From an uncultured Eubacteriales bacterium (lineage in GTDB: Bacteria; Bacillota; Clostridia; Monoglobales; Monoglobaceae), in contig URTH01000017.1 of assembly GCA_900550775.1 (NCBI GenBank), positions 1 through 16,834 on the forward strand: 16,834 bases of DNA, given 5' to 3'. Positions 1-9,000 of the stretch are shown one piece after another (within the stretch, counting starts at the first letter, position 1; each line of letters starts with the position of its first letter). The notes under the pieces were generated by a model. The model was not told the origin of the DNA and searched no databases. It was given only the letters and a program-made list of their open reading frames with translations. The translations under genes and the position numbers were made by a program.

Positions 1-2
1 TT

Positions 3-50
3 TTTTGCTTCTCTATCCTGCCGACGGCGGCATTTGCAGAGGGTGACGCC
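3..50 (+). other. C-terminal part of the signal peptide of the giant protein
   Basis: In frame with the giant gene, codons 3-38 give FCFSILPTAAFA and codons 39-50 give EGDA. A hydrophobic stretch, a helix-breaking Pro and a small-X-small AFA ending are the usual type I signal-peptidase recognition pattern. The charged N-terminal region and start codon must lie upstream of this window. Cleavage after Ala at 36-38 is inferred from the pattern. Confidence 0.75.
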
Positions 51-3000
51 GTGACGGAACCGGCCGGCGAGGGAATCACCGCGGTTGATGAAGTCCGTGC
101 AGAAGATGAGGGCAGCACGGAAGAGACCGCTGCGCAGCCGACGGAGGAAAACGACGTCAGTCTTTTTGCATCGGAAGATGATGTTGCGGAGGTAACGATT
201 GACGGCGCGACAACCTCGTATTCTGACATCATGGAGGCGTTTGCGGCAGCACAGGCCACAAAAACGCCGGCGGTCATTAAACTTATCAATGATGTCAGTA
301 TAGGCAACCGCAATGTCGTCCTTGCCAATGACGGTGATATTACGTTTGACCTTAACGGATGTGTGTTTTCCGGCACGTATTCAAGTGCTGACGGTAGATA
401 TAACGGCCTGATTTCGCTCGGTGCAAGCGGCGTAAACGCAGCCATCACATTTACGCTCACCGACACCGCGGGCGGCGGCAAAATCCAAAACACCACAGAA
501 AACAGTGATACCTGTGTGATTTATGTCAGTTCCACAAAGGCGCGCCTTAAAGTGGAAGGCGGAACGATCGAAAGAAGCGGAGACGATGGTACGTTTAACG
601 GCGCGGCAGTGATCTATACGGCCTTTGGAAATGTGGAGGTTTACGGCGGAACACTCACCGGAAACGTTTACGGAATTACGGTGTCGGCCTCCGGCAGCGC
701 TTTTGTCAGCGTGTCCGGCGACGCGAAGGTTTACGGCCGCTATGCGGCCATAAACTCCTTGAGCGATGGTATTATCGAACTTTCGGGCGGCACCTATTCT
801 TCAGGAGGCAGTAAGCCGACGTTTCGTACAGTATCGGGCACGATCGGTTCCCTGCTCAAGGAAGGATATACGTTTATATCGGAAAGCGGTGCGAAAATTG
901 ACCCGGCAACCAGTGCCACATCGTTTTATGAAGAGGTATACGTGGTTGAAAAAGTCAACCCGGTGGCATATATTGACGAAAACGGGAATGCCGCGCAGTG
1001 TGCCGAATACACCACGCTTAGCGGTGACCCCGAAGACGGAAAGCTTGTCGGAGGCACCAATGGGGAAGAAAACTGGTATGTACTTACGGGACAGTTTCGG
1101 GCAGAGAAGAACTGGACGGTAAGCGGAAACGTAAACCTGATTCTTACGGACGGTTCAAGCTGTTATGCGCCCGAATTTTCCATTAAGCTTGAGGACAAAG
1201 CAGTGCTTAAAGTTTACGGCCAGGAAAACAGTACAGGTACATTGACGGCTATTTGCGGCGATGAACAGACCGCTGCGCTCGGAGGGCCTGCCGAGAAATC
1301 GTACGACCCGGAGTACGGCATCACCGGTGACTGGACGCGCGGATCTTTAGAGCTTTACGGCGGAAATATTAACGTGACGAGCAGCAAATACTACGCAGCT
1401 TTTTTGCGCTACCTCACCGTGAAGGGCGGAACATTCACCGCAAAAGCTCCGGAGGATATCGCGGCCATTTCTCTGCAGTACGGCGACAGCAGTCTGACAC
1501 TTGCGGATGACTTCAAGATCGTAGAGGCGAATGATCCGCAGAGGCGTATTTCCTACGCCAACATCGCCGGCATTGCGGTTTTGATGGCAAAGTGCACGGA
1601 GCATGTCTGGAGTTATTCCGCATCCGAAGACGTGGGAATGCACAAGGCGACCTGCGATCTTTGCAGCACATCGAGGGAGGAGACGCATACATACAACCTC
1701 TACGGCGGAACCCGGGACGAGACAAAGCACAATCTTAAATGTGTGTGCGGCGCGGTGTCTGAGGGAACGGAAGCGCACGATTTTGCATGCCTTCCAAACA
1801 GTGATACGCTAACCCACGGCAAAGCCTGCAAGGTCTGCGGTTACAGGGATTTGGCAGACGATGAACGGCACGATTTTACGGCGGATAAAACCACGTGTGC
1901 AGACTGCGGTTTTCAAAGAGGGGTACATCTTGCCCTCGGTGCAGAGGAGTTTAACTATGCAACACTGGGTGAGGCGATTGTCAAGGCTGCCGGAGATTAC
2001 GCCAAGCCGAGCAGCGGCGGAGTCATAACCGTCTGCGGCGGCATAGAAGTCTTTGACGCAAGACCGACTTCGATCAATTGGGGGACGTTCACCATTGATT
2101 TTGGCGGCAGTAATTTGAAACTCGGTATCGGAAAAAGCGCCTTTGTGATCGGAACGTATGCCGATGTTACGCTCAAAAACGGAGGGCTTGATCTTAGCGG
2201 ACATATGAGCTATACGACACCGGGAATCCTCGTTGACGCCGGAAAACTCACCCTTGAGAATTTTACAGTAACCGCATCCTGTCATAGCACTCCTGGGAAA
2301 GAGCATAAGCAGTATCCCGGTATTACGGTGAAGAGTTATGGCGTAAATCCAAGGGGAAGACTTACCATCAAAGATAACGTCACGCTTCGCGGCGGATTTA
2401 CGGTGGACGGCCGGTATTCCGAAATAACGCGTCTGACGGGCGGCACCTTCGTTTGCAGCTGTGATTTGGCAGTCGGAAACGCGCCGATGATTGACCTGGA
2501 CGGTAAAAAAATCACGGATATTCTGGCAGACGGCTATGCGCTCGCCAAGGCGGACGATGCGAATACGCTTGTCCCGATGTATGACGAAAACGGCGATGCA
2601 CTGTCGCAGATCGCGACAGATGTACAGGTTGTGCCGCACAATCATGATTTAAGTCATGGAAAATGCGGCTGCGGCTATCTTTGTACGCACGAAAATACCG
2701 ATGCAGACGGTAAGTGTACCGCCTGCGGTGCGCAGATTATGGCGGCAAAGATCACCTGGATGGACGGCGAAACGGAACAATCCGCACTTGCCGAAAACAC
2801 TGATGCGGCAGTACAAAAGGTAAATGCGCTGAATGAATCGGGAAAATCTGACGTTACTGTCACGCTCCTTATGGATTTAGACAGTGAGTGGGTGATGAAG
2901 GACAGCGGTACCTTTATGCTTACCGCAGCGGATGGCGTAACACTTTCTAAAAACATTACCGCAGATGGAGAGACGGATGTTACCGTTGCCGGTGGAACGT

Positions 3001-6000
3001 ACGGAGGTGCAGATGCAGAAAATCCATTTGCCATCACGGCGAAAAACGGCGGAAAAATCGCGCTTAAGGGCGGCAGATTTTACGGTCTGCAAACCGGAGG
3101 CGATTTGCCCGGCATCGGCGGCGTCATGGCGAACGGTTATGCGCTTGCCAAAGCGGACGATGCGAATACGCTTGTCCCGATGTATGACGAAAACGGCGTC
3201 TTTCTGTCGCAGATTAAGGCGGATATACAGGTTGTGCCGCACACCCATAACGCAGAAAGCGGAAAATGCGTCTGCGGCTATGTGTGCGAACATAAAAACG
3301 TTGACAACAGCGGCAAGTGTACTGTCTGTGGCGCGCAGGTGATGACGGTAAAAATCACTTGGACGGACGGCGGAACGCAGCAATCCGATTTTACCAAAAC
3401 CACCGATGCGGCAGTGCAAAAGGCGAGTGAACTCAGCGGAGCGGGAAAATCCGATGTCACCGTGACACTCCTTGCGGATTTGGACAGCGAATGGGTGATC
3501 AAAGACGGCGGCACCTTCAAACTTACTACCGCGGACGGCGTAACGCTTTCACAAAATATTACGGTAAGCGGCAACACCGATGTGACCGTGATCGGCGGAA
3601 CGTATGGCAGCCAATCAGGAAATCGGTTTATCATCACATACCAAAACGGCGGAAAGATCGCGCTCATGGGCGGCGGCTTTTATGCGTTGGATGTGATCGA
3701 GACGGGTTCGGTGTATGCACCCGGCATCGCCAGCATTATGGCGGATGGATATGCGTTTTACAGAAAAGATGCTGCAGGAAACGAATATCTTACGGACTTG
3801 GGACATGCGAGCTCGTTTTCTTTAAAAGGTGAATCTGATCCGGCTTTCATCAGGCCGCATACAGACCATGTCTTTGAATGGAGACAGGGTCGTTACGGTG
3901 AAGAATTCTACGCCTGCGGCTGCGGACTTGAAGCGGTGGCTTTCATAACGACGGGCGAGAATACGGTTTATTACGCGGATTTGCAGGAGGCGATCAATGC
4001 GGCCAAGGGCGGCGACACCATTGTGCTTTGCGGTTTTACGCGGCTTCAGGAGGATATCGTTATTGAAAATAACTGGGACTATAACACTCCGGTTACCATC
4101 GACTTAAACGGCCGGACCGTCAGCTTTACAGATGGCAGCAACACCCCGAACGGTCATAAAATGATTGTCAATGATTATGCTGCAGTCACGATAAAAGGTG
4201 AGGGCAGGATTACCTCGCTTTTTGCAGAGCCTTATGCGATCATTTGCTTGTACGGCGGCACCTACGGAAGGCTTGAAAAGCGTGACGGTGATGGCGACGG
4301 CGTGCTGGGATATTGTGCAAAGGGCTACGGATTAAAGGGCAGTGACGGTTGGATAACCCAGTATTACTCGATGGCGGTGAGCGATGTTACGGTCAAAAAA
4401 GCACCGTATGAGATTAAGAATATCATCGCAACAACCGATCCGGCCGGCACAGCGGATGCAGCTGCATTTTATACCGAACAGAAGGCCTATGTAAAGGCCG
4501 CGTTGGAACTTGAAAGCGGAGAGGAAGCGATCAGCGATTCCAATCCGGTTCTGTGCAGTGTTTCTGTCACTCCGGCAGACGGCGGTTCTCCGGCGATTGA
4601 ACAGATCAAATGTTACAGTTCGGATGTATCGGTGGAGGTCATTCTGCCGGATAAAAGCGGTGACTACGTGATTTCCGTTACCGTTTGGCATTTGGGCTGC
4701 GAGGTAAAGGGCGATACCAAGCGGATTACCGTATCGGTATGCGATCACACATCCTACACGGACGGCAAGTGTGATACCTGCGGCGTAGCATGCAAGCATA
4801 CGGACGTTTCTGATGCCGGTCACTGCGGTATTTGCGGAATGGATTTCAATCTTTTGCTCACGGCCGCAAACGGTTCGGTTTCGTACTACGCGGACGTGAA
4901 TGCCGCTTTTCAGGATGCAGGGCTTGCGGCCAATAAGGGCTGTACGCTAAAGCTCTTTAAGACGGTCAGTGATGCGACAGTGATCAATCCGGAGTATGAG
5001 AAACAGACGGAAAGAGCGGAGTTTACGTTTGACCTGAACGGGTTTGATTTTGGCGATTGGAGCGGGACGTTGGTTTTAAACAAGGCGGACATGACGCTGA
5101 TCTCCTCAAAATTGACCGGCGGATACATTGGCTTTTATTCGATGCTTCGTCTTGATAACGATGCAGTGCTCAAAAGCCCGGCGACCGAATCAAAGCTATA
5201 CATAAGCAGTATCAATTTTCCGGGTCAGAAAACCAGTACGGTATCCTTGGGCGCCGGTGTGTATTTGGCGAATTTGTTGAGACCGACCAGCCCCTCGGTA
5301 CTGGAAAGCGGAGAAATGCTGGAAGAGGGCTGCGTATTCCGCTTAAATGGCGGAAACGGTAACATCGTACCAAGAGACGACAGTACCACCGGCATTTATG
5401 GAGCGCTTGTTGTAAGGTGTCCGCACGAAATGGAAAATAGCGCGTGCAAATATTGCGGTTTTGTTTGCGAACATAAGAACTATCAGGACGGCAAATGTAC
5501 CGACTGCGGCACGCTCTGCCTGCATAAGAATGTGGACGAGACAACCTGTATTTGCGGTACCTGTGAGATGCAGATGGCGGTTAAGACGGAGAAAAAGGAC
5601 GGCGCAATCAGCTATGGCACTGATCTTTCTGCCGCGATGAATGCGGCAGAGGACGGAGAGACCGTCACATTGCTGAAGAACACCGTGCTCAGCGAAAATG
5701 GGTATGTTTACGGCAGTGGAAAAACAGTTACGCTGGATCTGAACGGATTTATCGTTGACATCAACGGAGAGTACGCTTTTCACGTTGGCGTAACACCGGA
5801 AAACGCTCCGAAAGCATACGGCACGCTGGCGATTGCCAGAAGAGGCGATGTGCTGCCTGCCTTAAATATTTCGGAAAGCGGCACACTGGATTTGAGCGGC
5901 TGGACGGGCGGAAAGATCGAATGTTTGTCGATAGAAGAAAACAGCACCGTGAAAGGAGATATACCGCGCGAGGCGCAGATCGGGACAATGATCCTTACGG

Positions 6001-9000
6001 GATTTAAGAAAAGCGAAATCAATGAGATCGCGCTAAATGGCGGCAGCTACGGAAAAATCCAATGGAATAACGCTGACGGTGAGATCGGTCTTACGCTCGG
6101 CAGCCTGCTTGCACCGGGATATGCGTTTGCGCAAGAGGATCAGTTTGTACTTTATACAAAAACACTCAATGCAGCGGATGCATCGATAGCGAATGTTAGG
6201 GTCGTAAAGTGCGAAAACCATGCGGACGCAGACGGTGACGGCAAGTGTGATTACTGTAATGTTCAGCTGGCGGCAAGCGTAGAGAGCAACGGCGTTAAGC
6301 GCGTTTACACGGATCTGCAGGAGGCGCTTGACACAGCCGATAGCGGGACGTATACAGTTTGGCTTTTTGCCGACGCAAACGGCAGCTATACCGTGAAAAA
6401 AGGCAGCGGAACATTCAAGATGAACGGCAAAACTGTCAACGAGATTGTTTTTGAAGATGATGCAAAGGTGGCACTGAATGACAGCGGTGCGGCAAACAGC
6501 GTCACTTTCCGCGGAGGATCGGCAAGGTTTAACGGCGGCGGTCAGAGGGTTACCATCCATAAACTGATTATTGCAGACGGCGCAAGCTGGAGCAGTATTC
6601 TTCCTGATGCCGATGACTACGACGATTACGGTAACCGATACGGTTACAAGGTATACAGTGACAGCACCACATTTCAGTGGTATGACAGGGATACGATCGG
6701 AGATGAAACCTCGATAAGCAATGTCAAAGTGATGGGACTTCCTGTAACGGGCGAACCGTCGCTGACGCTTGACCACAAGCCGCTGACAGAGAGCGGCAGC
6801 GTCATGATTGATAAGCCGTATACCTTCCGGTTTCAAGCGAACGTGACCGATGGATACGGCGGAGGCGGAGTCTTATTCATGCAAAAGGAAGGGGAGGCAG
6901 TGCCGACATACACGTTAAAGGCTGCCGGTGATGGTTTTGACTACGAATGCGATCCCTGGACATTTGACCGCTTAAAAATCGGCACTTATAAAGTCTGGAC
7001 GGAGGTAAGCAAGGAGGGCTATGTACGCAGAAGTAAGACATACACGCTGAATGTCAGAGAAAAACTCCTGCCGACAGGTAAGCCCACCCTTGATAAAACC
7101 GAAATCACCTATGGCGATGAAATCAGCAGCATCGGTTTCTCGTCGGATAGGCTGCGCGATGAGGAAAACAATGTCGATGTATTAGGTACGTTTGCCTGGA
7201 GAGACGGCAGCGAGAAGCCCTCACGTGCAGGCGATTATGAGGCAGAGTGGATATTTACGCCAAGCGATGCGTATGACGCAACGTATGCATCCGTCACCGG
7301 CAAGGTAACCATTAAGGTAAACAAAGCGGCTATCCCCTCCGGGACGATAACGGCTCCCGGAGTGATAAACAATCTTGTATACAAGATTGACGATGACACG
7401 CCGCAGGTTCTTCACACCACAGGCGATGTTGAGAATGGTTTCGGCACGATGAAGTACACCTTGGGCGATCCCGAAAATGCGGATATCGTTTGGTCGGAGA
7501 AACCGATTACAAGCCGTAATGCCGGAGAATTTACGGTGTACTATAAGGTGTTCGGTGACGAAAATCACCTTGACGCGGCGTATGGCGAGATTTCGTGCAG
7601 CATTGCAAAATACGAACTGAAATACAGCGTTGTATGCAGCCCCAAGGTATATGACGGCAATGATAGCGGTGACCCTACGAAAATTGATGATGTGAAGTTC
7701 TTCAATACGGAGGATCCGCCAAAGGAAATCACGCTCAGAAATGACGACTACGAGATAGTCAGCATTCGATACAAGAGCAAAAACGTCGGCGGAAACTTAG
7801 GCACAGATGATGTGGAGGCAGAGGCAACCATCACCCTCAAAGGCGATATCGCGATCAATTATGCATTAGCAGGCGGTACAGCATGCGGCCGTATTACCCC
7901 GGCGCCCTTTGAAGGAATCAGCTTCGACAGTTATACCTACAAGATTTGCTACACCAATACCGTCCCCAGATCCGTCTTTACCACCTCTTTCGGCGCACCG
8001 GATAATCTGGACTGCGAAATCTATCCGAGTACGAACCTCGGCGATGCCAAGAAAGATATTCTCTCGCATATGGAACTGAACGACAATTCCTTCTTCACGT
8101 TCATTGTCAAAGAGGAACTGACTGGGAGTGACATCGGCAAGAAAACTACGGTGAAGTTTAAGATTTACTCCAAGGATCATAACTACTGTACGGATGAGCT
8201 TTCCTTCACGGTTGAGATTGTAGACAAAGCAAGCCCCAGACTTACGCCCGATCCCGTTACGATGGTCTACAACGGCAAGGCTGTTCCGAAAGAACTTATC
8301 ACCGGTACGGCAACAATTGACGGATATCGAATTGATGGTTCGTGGAGCTGGGAGAATGAAAAAGCACCGACAAATGTGACGGAAAACGAAGAATACACCG
8401 TTGTATTCACGCCGAGGTATGAAAACCTCTATCACAGCGCAACCGCAAAGGCAAAAGTAACGGTTACGCCGAGAGAGATCGGCGATGAAAGTATTTCTTT
8501 TGCGCCCGTCGGCAATTCTTACGCCTATACGGGTGAGCCGATAACGCCGAAGGCTTTTGGCGAATACAAATACGACAAAAACGAAATAGCCCGCAAATTG
8601 GCTGAGGATACGGACTACACGGTAACGTATCCTGCGGATGTGACAAATGTCGGTGAAAAAGAAATAACCGTAACCGGCCACGGCAACTTTGGCGGCACGA
8701 GAGTGCTGAAGTACACGATAACTCCGTGCGAGACGACACCAACGGTAACGCTTTCCGACACGGAATACACCTATGACGGAAACGAAAAGAGACCGGCCGT
8801 GACGGTGACGGTGAATGGTAAAACGCTTGTTGAGGGCATAGACTTTGATGTGGCCTACGCAAACAACACAGACGCTGAGGCCGGCGCAAAGGTGACCGTC
8901 ACCGCCAAAGGAAATTATGGCTTTGCAAAGATGGAGCGGTTCTTCCATATTCAAAAGGCGGACGCCGCCATCGATACCGCGCCTGCGGCGAAGAGCCTTA

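Larger units (their letters stand above)
192..6700 (+). other. Beta-helix-like module array within the giant protein
   Basis: This stretch encodes repeated modules rich in Gly, Thr, Val and Asn with recurring GGT(Y/F) and LNG turns, as in pectate-lyase-like parallel beta-helices. Several modules open with a related cap, an aromatic/D-L-x-E-A pattern followed by an Ala-rich helix and a hydrophobic strand, for example YYADLQEAINAAKGGDT (about 3969), YGTDLSAAMNAAEDGET (about 5610) and VYTDLQEALDTADSGT (about 6303). Divergent forms occur near 210, 1950 and 4878. Each cap is followed by a TIDLNGR- or TFDLNGF-type strand. The fold assignment is from composition and repeat pattern only. No catalytic Asp/Arg/Lys cluster of a lyase was recognised. 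Confidence 0.6.

Noticed and set aside
2532..3746. CRISPR-like direct repeats
   Set aside because: Repeat periods are about 600 bp and in frame within a protein gene, with no short repeat-spacer pattern.
7866..8954. Open reading frame of 362 codons on the minus strand, antisense to the giant gene
   Set aside because: It lacks a ribosome binding site and any recognisable domain, is rich in Cys, Arg and His as expected from reading a GC-skewed gene backwards, and overlaps a well-supported repeat array on the plus strand. Other long antisense frames here (for example 1809-2645 and 6033-6836) are rejected for the same reason.
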